Of a DNA stretch of 64,000 bases, positions 36,258 through 44,290 are shown piece after piece. The notes under the pieces were generated by a model. It saw only the letters and a program-made list of their open reading frames with translations. It was not told the origin of the DNA and made no database searches. Numbering within the stretch: position 1 is the first letter of the stretch; every line of letters starts with the position of its first letter. Source of the DNA: Chitinophagales bacterium (lineage in GTDB: Bacteria > Bacteroidota > Bacteroidia > Chitinophagales > JADIYW01); assembly GCA_019694955.1 (NCBI GenBank), contig JAIBAX010000003.1, forward strand, positions 1 through 64,000, in the 5' to 3' direction. A program made the translations under genes and the position numbers.

Positions 36258-36365
36258 CCTCCGAGGTTGTCTGGAAGAAAAATTATTTACATAAACTTGA
36301 TTATCAATTATATATAAATAGTTTCACAATATAAAATCAGAAAAGCAACGTCAACCCTCGAGGTT
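36255..36365. repeat. 111-bp palindrome-ended repeat, copy A
   Basis: Starts CAACCTCCGAGGTTG-tctggaa, has a middle with TTGATTATCAATTATAT and ATAAAATCAG, and ends GCAACGT-CAACCCTCGAGGTT. Copies B (41663-41774) and C (44178-44290) share the same layout; a fourth related copy is at 62768-62893 and a bare hairpin at 12850-12887. Confidence 0.85.
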
Positions 36366-36608
36366 AAGTGTAAGATTTGTATTGCAGTTTAAAATAATAA
36401 AATGCTTCAATGTAATTTTTTCGTTGTTACAAAATGTCTGTCTGCCTTGTGAAAAAGCTGACATCATATTGCCCGATAGATGTGAAAATCCCAATTGTTT
36501 TTGAAGTTCTTTTAGATCTTTTTTGTTATTATTTCGTAAGTTCCTTACTTTACATTTTTTCAGAAATTCGCTAAATGCTTTGTCGTCCATTTTTTTGAAA
36601 TTTATCAT
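36351..36608 (-). pseudogene. Decayed small ORF of repeated element, copy A
   Basis: 85-codon frame starting MINFKKMDDKAFSEF and running through KKDLKELQKQLG. The second copy (41905-42066) shares the start but carries 15 extra codons and a nonsense codon, and the sequence after KKDLKELQKQ is out of frame between the copies, so at least one has frameshifted. The last residues LTLNLEG and the stop are translated from the palindromic repeat. Probably not a functional protein; a short helix-turn-helix-like gene may be the ancestor. Confidence 0.5.
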
Positions 36609-36734
36609 AGCTTAAGTTTGTCTATCACAAAATCAAGTCCTATTTCTTTTTTCCTTTTCACAAAATAAATTTACGAAATATTTTTTAGTCTTACAATCGT
36701 CCAACGTTGAGGAGGGTGCGGTTTTGGCATTTTC

Positions 36735-36869
36735 ATATAACATTTTGCAGATTTGCGATTGGCGGGCTTTTCCGCACAAATGTTCATGCGGAGTACAAAA
36801 CTTGCTGTAATCACTATACTGTCTGCTGAGCACGAAACCCCGCCTATTGTAAATGTGCTGTTAGCTGCC
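36735..36869 (-). other. attC-like recombination site 1 (end of DUF4241 cassette)
   Basis: On the minus strand it runs from GGCAGCTAAC to ATGTTATATG. Long imperfect stem: 36747-36766 (GCAGATTTGCGATTGGCGGG) with 36839-36858 (CCCGCCTATTGTAAATGTGC). The outer box GTTAGCTGCC (36860-36869) is the exact reverse complement of GGCAGCTAAC at the other end of the cassette (37678-37687), as required for an integron cassette. The loop carries GCACAAATGTTCA, shared with site 2. Confidence 0.65.
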
Positions 36870-36876
36870 GTTATTC

Positions 36877-37626
36877 TCATTCGTCTGTTTCGTCAGTTAG
36901 TTGAATAAAGTCAACAATTAGTTTTACTGCTTGTCTGTTTTTGTCAAAGCCAACATATCGAGGATATAAGCCGTCACCCCAGCCAGAACCAAACATAATA
37001 ATATTCGCACTTGAATTTGTCGGAGTATAATTTATCCAGTCTTCACCTCTTGAACTTGCTGGCGTGTTTGCATTTGCCTTAAAATACTTTTCTAAAACGT
37101 CATTGTAATAGTTAGCATCCTTGTCCTTTGTATAAAAGTCCGTAATTTCTTGATTGTATAATTTCCAAGTTTCAAAGTCAGAAAAACTCCCAAGTCCGTT
37201 TTCAACAGGAAACACACCATTCATTTTTTTCTCAAAGTCGTCCGCCAATAATGTTTCTGAAATTAAGGATAACTCCCAACTAACTGGAACTTCGTCTTTG
37301 AAGTTTAGTTCGGCATAGGCAACCCGTCCACCGAAATCGTCATCAAGTCCAATGTAAAGATAAACGGGATAGTCGCCAGGCTTTACAGTCCAAGATTGAG
37401 GAAGTCCTAATTCTCTATACATTGGGTCTGTGCAAACGACTTGTCCGCTTGGTAATTTAAGGTCGCCAACGAAAAACCTGTCGTATGATTTATTTGCTTT
37501 TAGGTTTTCAAAGTCTGAGTAGTCAAACTCAGTCTCTTCATTAAAAATTGTTTGCTTGACTTTTTTGTTTGTCGTGTCCTGCTCTGTCTGAGAAGTCTTC
37601 CCGAATAGCTTATCAAATAGTCCCAT
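36877..37626 (-). CDS. DUF4241 domain protein, cassette-borne
   Basis: 249 residues, cytoplasmic (no signal). Short N-terminal MGLFDKLFGK tail, then the DUF4241 pattern: GDLKLPSGQVVCTDPMYRELG, GDYPVYLYIGLDDD..RVAYAELNF, the middle DFETWKLY and C-terminal MFGSGWGDGLYPRYVGFDKN. Function of the family is unknown; members are frequent in mobile and integron-type contexts. It fills one ~0.95-kb cassette between complementary ends at 36860 and 37687. Confidence 0.85.
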   Translation of the reverse strand: MGLFDKLFGKTSQTEQDTTNKKVKQTIFNEETEFDYSDFENLKANKSYDRFFVGDLKLPSGQVVCTDPMYRELGLPQSWTVKPGDYPVYLYIGLDDDFGGRVAYAELNFKDEVPVSWELSLISETLLADDFEKKMNGVFPVENGLGSFSDFETWKLYNQEITDFYTKDKDANYYNDVLEKYFKANANTPASSRGEDWINYTPTNSSANIIMFGSGWGDGLYPRYVGFDKNRQAVKLIVDFIQLTDETDE

Positions 37627-37677
37627 ATATATATATTAATGTCATCTTGTTTGATTATTGCGTTGTCGTCATATAAT

Positions 37678-37817
37678 GGCAGCTAACGGTTTGGGGCTTT
37701 GCGAAGTTGGGGCATTCAAGGCACAAATGTTCAATTTAGCACAAATGTTCATTAGAATTACCAATGCTTAAATTTAGCACTTCTGCCCCAATTTTGCAAA
37801 ACCCTTGTTATCGGCTG
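37678..37817 (-). other. attC-like recombination site 2 (end of copper cassette)
   Basis: Plus-strand arm GGGGCTTTGCGAAGTTGGGGC (~37693-37713) pairs with GCCCCAATTTTGCAAAACCC (~37785-37804), flanked by GCTAAC and GTTATCGGC boxes. Loop has GGCACAAATGTTCAATTTAGC and a near-repeat of it. The box GTTATCGGCTGTTC (37807-37820) is complementary in 13 of 14 bases to GAATAGCCGATAAC at 41591-41604, the other end of the copper cassette. Confidence 0.7.
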
Positions 37818-37851
37818 TTCTTCTTTCGTCCGTGTCCGTTTTTTTGTTGGT

Positions 37852-40116
37852 TTAGTAGTTTAAAAATACTCCGAAACCAAGTCCCATATCGCTGTCGTAA
37901 TGTGTTGTTAATCCTATGTTTTTGTTTACAATGTAACGCAAACCTGCCATATATTCTTTGTCGGTATTTACCATAAATGATGCTCTAACTCTTTTTGAAA
38001 TTGGAATATCTTCTCTCATTAGTTGTACTCTTAAATTCCCATCGTGGTAAATTTCGGTCTGTAAAACTACAAGCATTGGCAAAGTATAGGCAACTCCTAA
38101 ACTAAACTGGCGTCTGTTGTCTTTGGTGTTGGTTTGTCCAAAAAGGTTTTTTTCTCCGTGTACATTTCCCATTGCATCGGTTTCTAATTTTCTGTAACGC
38201 CAATCAAAACCGATAAACGGCATTAGCCATTGCATTTTTCCAATGTATCGTCCAATATGCGTTTCAGTTTCGTAGCCGTGATGGTCGTTGTACCCCAAAC
38301 GCCATTCTGTCCCAATGCTCCAACGTGTGCCTTGAACCATTGCCATTCCATCGTTTCCATTGGTGGCAAAATCGTTTTCAGCCATAAAATGAAATGCTCT
38401 ATCATCTGCAAATAATTTTCTTTGTGCCAATTTTGGATTTGGAATTAATGGATTTGGTGCTTGATTTTCATAACTAAAAACTCTACCCATTCCGCTCATC
38501 ATATGGTACAAAATATGACAATGAAAAAACCAATCGCCTTCAACATTGGCGTTAAATTCCAAAGTGTCGGTTTCCATTGGCATAATGTCCACAATGTTTT
38601 TTAGTGGTGCATTTTCGCCTTGTCCGTTTAGCAAACGAAAGTCGTGTCCGTGCAAGTGCATTGGATGTCGCATCATTGAGCCATTGTAAAGCACAATTCT
38701 AACATTTTCGCCTTTTTTGATAAGGATTTTATCGGTTTCTGAAACTACTTTATTATCTAAACTCCAAACATAGCGGTTCATATTTCCTGTGAGTTCAAAC
38801 TTTAATTCTTTTACTGGTGCATTTTGTGGCAAAGAAGTATTATTTGGCGATTTCAGCATTGCATAATTCAGCGTAACAATATCTGCCAAAGCATTGGCAT
38901 TGTAGCGATTTGGGTCGTTTTCGCTTTGTTTGGGTTTGCTGTCGCCTGTAATTTCTGGATACATTACCACATTCATATCCATTTGGTTTAGGCTCATATT
39001 CATTCCCATATCGTCAAGGTCGCCATTCATTTTCATCATATCGTTCATCATTTTCATACCTTCAAAATACTTCAATCTTGGTTGGGGCGATTGTAATTGC
39101 TTAATGCCATTACCAATATACATTGATGCTGAATTGGTTCGGTCTTCGGTAGTTGCCAAAAACTCAAAAGCCGTATTTTCGGCTGGAATAGTTACAACAA
39201 TATCGTAAGTTTCAGAAACGGCAATAATTAACCTATCCACTTCCACAGGTTCTACATCGTTGCCATCATTGGCAACTACGGTAATTTTCCCACCTGCATA
39301 CGTAAGCCAAAAATAGGAAGATGCACCACCATTTGAAATTCTTAAACGAACTTTATCGCCTGCTTTTAATTCCTTGCCGTCAATGCTTTTTAAGTCAGAA
39401 CTGGGTTTACCGTTCATCAATATTTTTTCATAATACACATCACTTACATCCATTGCCAACATTCTTTTCCATTCGTTTTTGAGTTTGGTTTTAAAATGTC
39501 CTGCTTTGATGGCTTCGCCATAACTCTGAACGGAATTTTTTTTCAACGCAGGGTAATCGTTGGCATTGTGCAACATTCTGTGAATGTTTTCAGGTTTTAC
39601 GTTTGTCCATTCGCTTAAAACTATTGGTAAGGTCGGTAAATCATCAATTCCATTTCTAAATGTTTTATCGTCTGCTTTTTTAAGCATTACAAAGTTGCCA
39701 TACATTCCAATTTGCTCTTGTAATCCTGAATGTGAATGATACCAATGTGTACCATTTTGTATAATTGGAAATTTATAAATATGGGTAGTGTTTGGCTTAA
39801 TTGGCATTTGCGTAAGGTTGGGAACACCATCTTCTTTGTTGGGTAAAAATAAACCGTGCCAATGCAAAGAAGTTTCTTCTTTGAGCAAATTATGAACGTG
39901 AATTTCCGCTGTGTCGCCTTCGGTAAAAGTCAAAGTTGGCATAGGAATTTGTCCGTTTACCGCAATAGCTCGTTTTTCTTTCCCTGCAAAATTTACCAAA
40001 GTATCTTTTACATATAGGTCATAACGTACTACTTTTTGGGCGAATGTATTTGTAGTTGTCAATAGCAATATTGCTATCGGCAACAGTTTTTTATAAATAT
40101 TTTTTTGATTATCCAT
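37852..40116 (-). CDS. Multicopper oxidase (CopA-like) with C-terminal barrel-like domain
   Basis: 754 residues with a signal peptide (to ~FAQ27). Cupredoxin copper ligands: SLHWHG and HWYHSH in domain 1; HPMHLHGHDF and FHCHILYHMMSGMGRVF in the last cupredoxin domain (type 1/2/3 sites all intact). A Met/Asp-rich segment (MKMMNDMMKMNGDLDDMGMNM) lies between, as in CueO/CopA metal-binding inserts. After ~570 about 185 residues of alternating aromatic beta-strand sequence ending GFGVFLNY follow, resembling a CopB-like outer-membrane barrel. Likely periplasmic cuprous oxidase in copper tolerance; last gene of a three-gene copper unit. Confidence 0.88.
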   Translation of the reverse strand: MDNQKNIYKKLLPIAILLLTTTNTFAQKVVRYDLYVKDTLVNFAGKEKRAIAVNGQIPMPTLTFTEGDTAEIHVHNLLKEETSLHWHGLFLPNKEDGVPNLTQMPIKPNTTHIYKFPIIQNGTHWYHSHSGLQEQIGMYGNFVMLKKADDKTFRNGIDDLPTLPIVLSEWTNVKPENIHRMLHNANDYPALKKNSVQSYGEAIKAGHFKTKLKNEWKRMLAMDVSDVYYEKILMNGKPSSDLKSIDGKELKAGDKVRLRISNGGASSYFWLTYAGGKITVVANDGNDVEPVEVDRLIIAVSETYDIVVTIPAENTAFEFLATTEDRTNSASMYIGNGIKQLQSPQPRLKYFEGMKMMNDMMKMNGDLDDMGMNMSLNQMDMNVVMYPEITGDSKPKQSENDPNRYNANALADIVTLNYAMLKSPNNTSLPQNAPVKELKFELTGNMNRYVWSLDNKVVSETDKILIKKGENVRIVLYNGSMMRHPMHLHGHDFRLLNGQGENAPLKNIVDIMPMETDTLEFNANVEGDWFFHCHILYHMMSGMGRVFSYENQAPNPLIPNPKLAQRKLFADDRAFHFMAENDFATNGNDGMAMVQGTRWSIGTEWRLGYNDHHGYETETHIGRYIGKMQWLMPFIGFDWRYRKLETDAMGNVHGEKNLFGQTNTKDNRRQFSLGVAYTLPMLVVLQTEIYHDGNLRVQLMREDIPISKRVRASFMVNTDKEYMAGLRYIVNKNIGLTTHYDSDMGLGFGVFLNY

Positions 40117-40173
40117 TTTAAGAATTTCATCGTTAAAATTATTAATAGGGTAGCCGAAGGCTACCCTATATTT

Positions 40174-41037
40174 TTACTTAATTGTTTCAACTACTTTACC
40201 ACAAGTAAGCATTTGAGAGCCGTAATATGGATTTTTAACTGCATTCTCTTTGCTCAGCCAATTGGCACCTTTTCCATCGTTTGCCATTGGGCAAAATTGA
40301 TAGTAAGTAGGTGTTTCGGTTTTGGAAACTTTGATTAAAGCGTACATATTTTCTGAAAGGGGCATAAAATGGTCTCTTTGGTGTGAGGCATCTTTTGTGT
40401 CTGCAATGTGTTCAGCATCAAAAGCCAAATCTTTCATTACTTTCATCCAAACGGTATGTTCTTCGGTGGTTAATTTGTCCATTTTTACGGCATTGATTGC
40501 AGTAAGCAACTCCTTTGCTTTGGTAGATGAAGTATTTCCGTCAGTTTTTACCAAGGCATCTTTTACGGCAAAATAATTGTCAAAAACGGCTTTGAGTTGT
40601 GAAACATCTTGCCTTGTTTCTGTCATAGCCGAATGGTTATGTGTCGAATGGTCTTCTTTCACCTCCGTTTTTGGTGTTTCAACTTTTGCAACTGTTTGTG
40701 CTTTTCTTTCGTACTGGCAACAATCAGGCAATTTTGCATACACATCATTTGGGGCAAGAAATTTTTCGCTATCATAACCACTCAATGCTATGCGTTTCAA
40801 GATTTCGTCTGGATTGGTTAGCTTTGCATCGTAAGTGATGGTTGCCATTTTGGTGTCCTTATTCCAATCTACTTTGACAACTTTACTCTTATTTCCTGCT
40901 TTTTCAATGGTTGTTTCACACATACCACAATTACCGTATATTTTTACGCTTTCGGTTTTAGCGTTTTTGATTTGAGCGTTACACGCTGTGAACGATAGCA
41001 ATACAGATATTGCCATCAATATTTTTATTGATTTCAT
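40174..41037 (-). CDS. Copper-binding lipoprotein: HMA domain plus DUF3347
   Basis: 287 residues from the ATG at 41037 (MKSIKILMAISVLLSFTACN; lipobox FTAC). An upstream ATG at 41082 would add 15 residues ahead of the signal. HMA fold with metal-binding Cys in GNCGMCETTIE (~30-95), followed by His/Met-rich DHSTHNHSAMTE and a DUF3347 domain ending YYQFCPMANDGKGANWLSKE ... NPYYGSQMLTCG, the same domain found at the end of CusB-like proteins. Probably a periplasmic copper carrier delivering to the oxidase. Co-transcribed with its neighbours. Confidence 0.86.
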   Translation of the reverse strand: MKSIKILMAISVLLSFTACNAQIKNAKTESVKIYGNCGMCETTIEKAGNKSKVVKVDWNKDTKMATITYDAKLTNPDEILKRIALSGYDSEKFLAPNDVYAKLPDCCQYERKAQTVAKVETPKTEVKEDHSTHNHSAMTETRQDVSQLKAVFDNYFAVKDALVKTDGNTSSTKAKELLTAINAVKMDKLTTEEHTVWMKVMKDLAFDAEHIADTKDASHQRDHFMPLSENMYALIKVSKTETPTYYQFCPMANDGKGANWLSKENAVKNPYYGSQMLTCGKVVETIK

Positions 41038-41128
41038 TTTTTGAAAATTTAAACTTTGATAAATAATTGATTTTGAAAGCAATGTTTTTGCTTTCGATTA
41101 GACAGACCTCTGGTGTCAAGGTAAGAAA

Positions 41129-41512
41129 TTAGCCTATATTAGGCGGTGTCCAAATGGATTTAAAACCATCAGAAAGATAGTTTTCGTTGTAGTAATTTTT
41201 TATTTTTTTGCTTTCAGCAAAGTAGGTTTTTACTTTTGTTTCAGTCCAAAATGGTAATGCAAAAGCACAATGATTTGTTGGGCAACTGCAATTTGAATTA
41301 TTGCATTTTCCGATACAACTATTTTTGTCTTTGTCGCTTTTAGACTTATGATTTTTGCAACAGTCTTTTTTGCTATTTTTTTCGGTTTCTGATTTTTTGC
41401 AACAAGATTTTTCTGTTTTTGTTGATTTTGTTCCACAAGCATAAGTCAGCGTTGGCGTCGCAAAGAAACCAAGTGTCAAGATGATGAGTAATATGTGAAA
41501 CTTTTTTGTCAT
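41129..41512 (-). CDS. Small exported Cys/Lys-rich protein of the copper cassette
   Basis: 127 residues: signal peptide (to ~TYA), then ~65 residues rich in Lys, Ser and Cys pairs (SCCKK, DCCKN, CIGKC, CSC), ten Cys in all, then a conserved-looking tail (FWTETKVKTYFAESKKIKNYY). Metal binding is likely from composition. First gene of the copper unit; a TAACTTTG -7-like box is at 41530-41537. Confidence 0.7.
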   Translation of the reverse strand: MTKKFHILLIILTLGFFATPTLTYACGTKSTKTEKSCCKKSETEKNSKKDCCKNHKSKSDKDKNSCIGKCNNSNCSCPTNHCAFALPFWTETKVKTYFAESKKIKNYYNENYLSDGFKSIWTPPNIG

Positions 41513-41529
41513 TCTCTTTTAAAAACGGT

Positions 41530-41537
41530 CAAAGTTA
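41530..41537 (-). promoter_or_regulatory. Candidate promoter box of the copper unit
   Basis: TAACTTTG on the minus strand, 18 bases before the ATG of the Cys-rich gene, inside the cassette. No good -33 TTG seen. Confidence 0.35.
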
Positions 41538-41590
41538 CAAATTATTTTCTATTTGTTGTACTTCTGTTGAAGTTTGTACGGTCGCTGTTA

Positions 41591-41604
41591 GAATAGCCGA
41601 TAAC
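41591..41604 (-). other. Cassette boundary (start of copper cassette)
   Basis: GAATAGCCGATAAC, complementary to the box at 37807, directly abutting TCATTAATTGACGAAG of repeat element B. The same TCATTAATTGACGAAG follows the ATPase cassette boundary at 44119, so both cassettes joined the same 3-base GTT point of a common sequence. Confidence 0.6.
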
Positions 41605-42199
41605 TCATTAATTGACGAAGTTATTGAAAAAAATGAATAATAACAAGGTGCTTTCCAAAATTCAACCTCCGAGGTTGTCTGGAAAAAGAATTTATTCACA
41701 TATATTTGATTATCAATTATATAGAAATAACACTATAATATAAAATCAGAATAACAACGTCAACCCTCGAGGTTAAGTGTAAGATTTGTATTGCAGTTTA
41801 AAATAATAAAATGCTTCAATGTAATTTTTTCGTTGTTACAAAATGTCTGTCTACCTTGTGAAAAAGCTGCCACCATATTGCCAAACAGATACTTGCGAAA
41901 GTCCCTATTGTTTTTGAAGTTCTTTTAGATCTTTTTTGTTATTATTTCGTAAGGTCCTTACTTTACGTTTTTTCAGAAATTCGCTAAACGCTTTGTCGTC
42001 TTTCTCGCTCAAGTTTTTGTTGACAAAAACAAAATCTTTGTCGTCCATTTTTTTGAAATTTATCATAGCTTAAGTTTGTCTATCACAAAATCAAGTCCTA
42101 TTTCCTTTTTCCTTTTCACAAAGTAAATTTACGAAGTATTTTTTAGTCTTACAATCGTCAAACGTTGAGGAGGGTGCGGTTTTGGCATTTTCACATAAC
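41605..42199. repeat. Repeated element B (~595 bp)
   Basis: Near-identical over long stretches to element A (36255-36741): same small decayed ORF, same GAGGAGGGTGCGGTTTTGGCATTTTCA end, same palindromic core (41663-41774). B has 45 extra bases bounded by TTTGTCGTC direct repeats. It also carries the left arm TCATTAATTGACGAAGTTATTG that A lost. Confidence 0.8.
41905..42066 (-). pseudogene. Decayed small ORF of repeated element, copy B
   Basis: 53 codons: starts MINFKKMDDKDFVFVNKN, includes SEKDDKAFSEFLKK, and stops at a TAG (41905-41907) where copy A has TTG (Leu). The sequence past the stop reads GLSQVSVWQYGG, helix-turn-helix-like, in a frame continuous with the ORF, so this copy looks truncated by a nonsense change. 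Confidence 0.45.
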
Positions 42200-42327
42200 G
42201 TTTTGGGTATTTATGAAGTGGCGGTTTTGAAAACCGAAACTTTGAATTAGCACAGAAGTTCATTAATTGCACTTCGCTTGTTTTTAGCACTTTAGCCGCC
42301 ATTTAATAAATACCTTGTTAGCAACTG
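42195..42327 (-). other. attC-like recombination site 3 (end of ATPase cassette)
   Basis: Arm GGGTATTTATGAAGTGGCGG (42205-42224) pairs with CCGCCATTTAATAAATACC (42296-42314). The box GTTAGCAAC (42317-42325) is the exact complement of GTTGCTAAC at 44111-44119. The ATPase stop codon (42318-42320) lies inside this box, a common feature of integron cassettes. Confidence 0.7.
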
Positions 42328-44096
42328 GCATTTGTTATTTTTATTAACCATTTTTTTATTTTGGAATTATTATATATCACATCTTGATATTCAGTTTTGG
42401 TATCAAGCATATTGCAAATATTTTTTGAAAGTAATAATTTCATTTCTAAAGTGTCGAACTTTAATTCATAGGGTTTGTCGGTGTTATTGTGTCTTGTTAT
42501 TTCATTAAGAAAATCTAAAATAGGTTTGTTTTTATATACAGGCAAAAGCCTTGTTGTTCTATCCTTAGATTTTATTATTGAAAATCCTCGTTTTCTAATA
42601 ATTTTATTAGCTGAATCAATTACTATATCAAAAGGTATTAAATCTTCAATTTCAATATTATCAGGTTGTTTCCCATCATAATTTATTACAAATTCATTTA
42701 TCAAGTTGATATTATTTAAATTCGATTTCTTTTTATCACTATTTAATGAGTTATATTCACTTCTACCTGCACTATCTTTATCATAAAGAGCAATTACTGT
42801 GGGTTTAAATGTTAAATCATCACAGTAATCATTAATGAATTGTAAGTACCCAGAAAATTTTGATGTACCTCCTGCACTTAATATATTTGGAATAGGAATA
42901 TTATAAATTCTCAATAAAGATATGAGATAGTCTTTATCTTCTAATCCTTCAACTAAAATATTATGAGGCATAATTTCCCAAGTGTCATTCCTTTTTAATC
43001 CGAAATTGGTTTTTATTCGTTCTGCTTTTTCAAAATCTTGTCCTTCAAACAATATCGTGTCCAATTTATGGTATATAGTATTATTTTTTCTTACATATGG
43101 CTGTGAATCAATTTTACTTTCAAACAAAAAAGTATTTTCAAGATTATTAATGTTTATAAAAAACTGAGAATGTGTTGTAATAATAATCTGATTTTTTACT
43201 GACTCATCTTGGAGCTTATTATAAAGGCTCTTTTGTAAACTGGCTTGAAGAAACGCTTCTGGTTCATCAATCGCCCAAATAACATCTTTATTTGTTTTAG
43301 AATTTACATAATGAATTAAAGAAAGTAAAACAGTTCTTTGAATTCCACTTCCTTTTGTTTCTAACATTCTCTCGTTCGTATCAAACAAAGTAAAATCAAT
43401 CATATTTGAAATCGCTTCTCTCAAGTAAGAATATTCAGGGAATTTAATTTTTAATTTCCATTCTTTTGTATCTAACGATTCAACATCTTTAAGTAGGGAT
43501 AAAAATATTTTTGTTAAATCATCTTCAATTTTCCCTACAACAACCTTTGATTGTTCTATAAAATCTTCAAGTTTATTTAAAGATTCCATTTGACTTTTGC
43601 TTCTTCTCTTATCTAAACTAAGAGGAAGTATTTCATCATTTATTATTTCTGAAATTAATTTAGGTATATTAACATTGCTTGCTTCAATAAAGAAAAATTT
43701 GAATTTAGTGTCAAGAAATTTAATTATTTCACTCTCGCTTAATTCTTTAGTTCCTTTCTTTCCAGTGATAGTAATGCTTTTACCATTTTTTGTTTCAGTA
43801 TATACTTGTTTAATTGTATAAATTTCTTTCGTGTCTATTTCTAAAATCTGAGCAATTAATGTTGTTTTAAAACCACCACCTCTGCTACCTTCAACAATAT
43901 GATAAGGTATATCATCATTAGCATTGAAGTTTTTATCATATGGACTGAAGAATAAATTTAATGCTCGCAAGAAGTTTGTTTTACCAACATTATTAATTCC
44001 ACAAATAGTTAAAAAATTATTTTCATTTGGTTTTATATCCAGCTTTAAGATTGAACGAAAATTTCTGATTTTAAAAGATTGTATTTTATACTTCAT
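42318..44096 (-). CDS. OLD-family ATP-dependent nuclease (AAA ATPase + TOPRIM), cassette-borne
   Basis: 592 residues. ABC-type ATPase: Walker A GINNVGKT (33-40), signature-like ETKGSGIQRTVLLSL, Walker B VIWAIDEPEAF, His switch IITTHSQ. The C-terminal TOPRIM has the Glu motif NILVEGLEDKDYL and VIALYDKDSAG. This is the overcoming-lysogenization-defect layout also used by Gabija GajA and several phage-defence nucleases; no GajB-like helicase is adjacent. Only 23 bases separate its ATG from the cassette start and no promoter is visible, so expression must come from upstream. Likely phage defence (inference). Confidence 0.87.
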   Translation of the reverse strand: MKYKIQSFKIRNFRSILKLDIKPNENNFLTICGINNVGKTNFLRALNLFFSPYDKNFNANDDIPYHIVEGSRGGGFKTTLIAQILEIDTKEIYTIKQVYTETKNGKSITITGKKGTKELSESEIIKFLDTKFKFFFIEASNVNIPKLISEIINDEILPLSLDKRRSKSQMESLNKLEDFIEQSKVVVGKIEDDLTKIFLSLLKDVESLDTKEWKLKIKFPEYSYLREAISNMIDFTLFDTNERMLETKGSGIQRTVLLSLIHYVNSKTNKDVIWAIDEPEAFLQASLQKSLYNKLQDESVKNQIIITTHSQFFININNLENTFLFESKIDSQPYVRKNNTIYHKLDTILFEGQDFEKAERIKTNFGLKRNDTWEIMPHNILVEGLEDKDYLISLLRIYNIPIPNILSAGGTSKFSGYLQFINDYCDDLTFKPTVIALYDKDSAGRSEYNSLNSDKKKSNLNNINLINEFVINYDGKQPDNIEIEDLIPFDIVIDSANKIIRKRGFSIIKSKDRTTRLLPVYKNKPILDFLNEITRHNNTDKPYELKFDTLEMKLLLSKNICNMLDTKTEYQDVIYNNSKIKKWLIKITNASC

Positions 44097-44119
44097 TTCG
44101 TTTTATGCTTGTTGCTAAC

Positions 44120-44290
44120 TCATTAATTGACGAAGTTATTGAAAAAAATGAATAATAACAAGGTACTTTCCAAAATCCAACCTCCGAGGTTGTCTGGAAG
44201 AAAAATATTTCTTACACACTATTGATTATCAATTATATACAAATATTTATATAGCATAAAATCAGTAAAGCAACGTCAACCCTCGAGGTT
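44120..44290. repeat. Repeated element C, truncated
   Basis: Shares TCATTAATTGACGAAG..., AATGAATAATAACAAGGT and the palindromic core (44178-44290) with element B, then stops inside the DinB gene end. Marks the right edge of the cassette island. Confidence 0.8.

Noticed and set aside
41605-41640. Full attC site at the element B/C left arm
   Set aside because: Only ~16 bases separate the AAC and GTT boxes, too short for an attC; kept only as a shared junction.
36229-44290. Composite transposon or IS island
   Set aside because: No transposase or target-site duplication is visible; complementary cassette ends and folded sites fit integron-type cassettes better.
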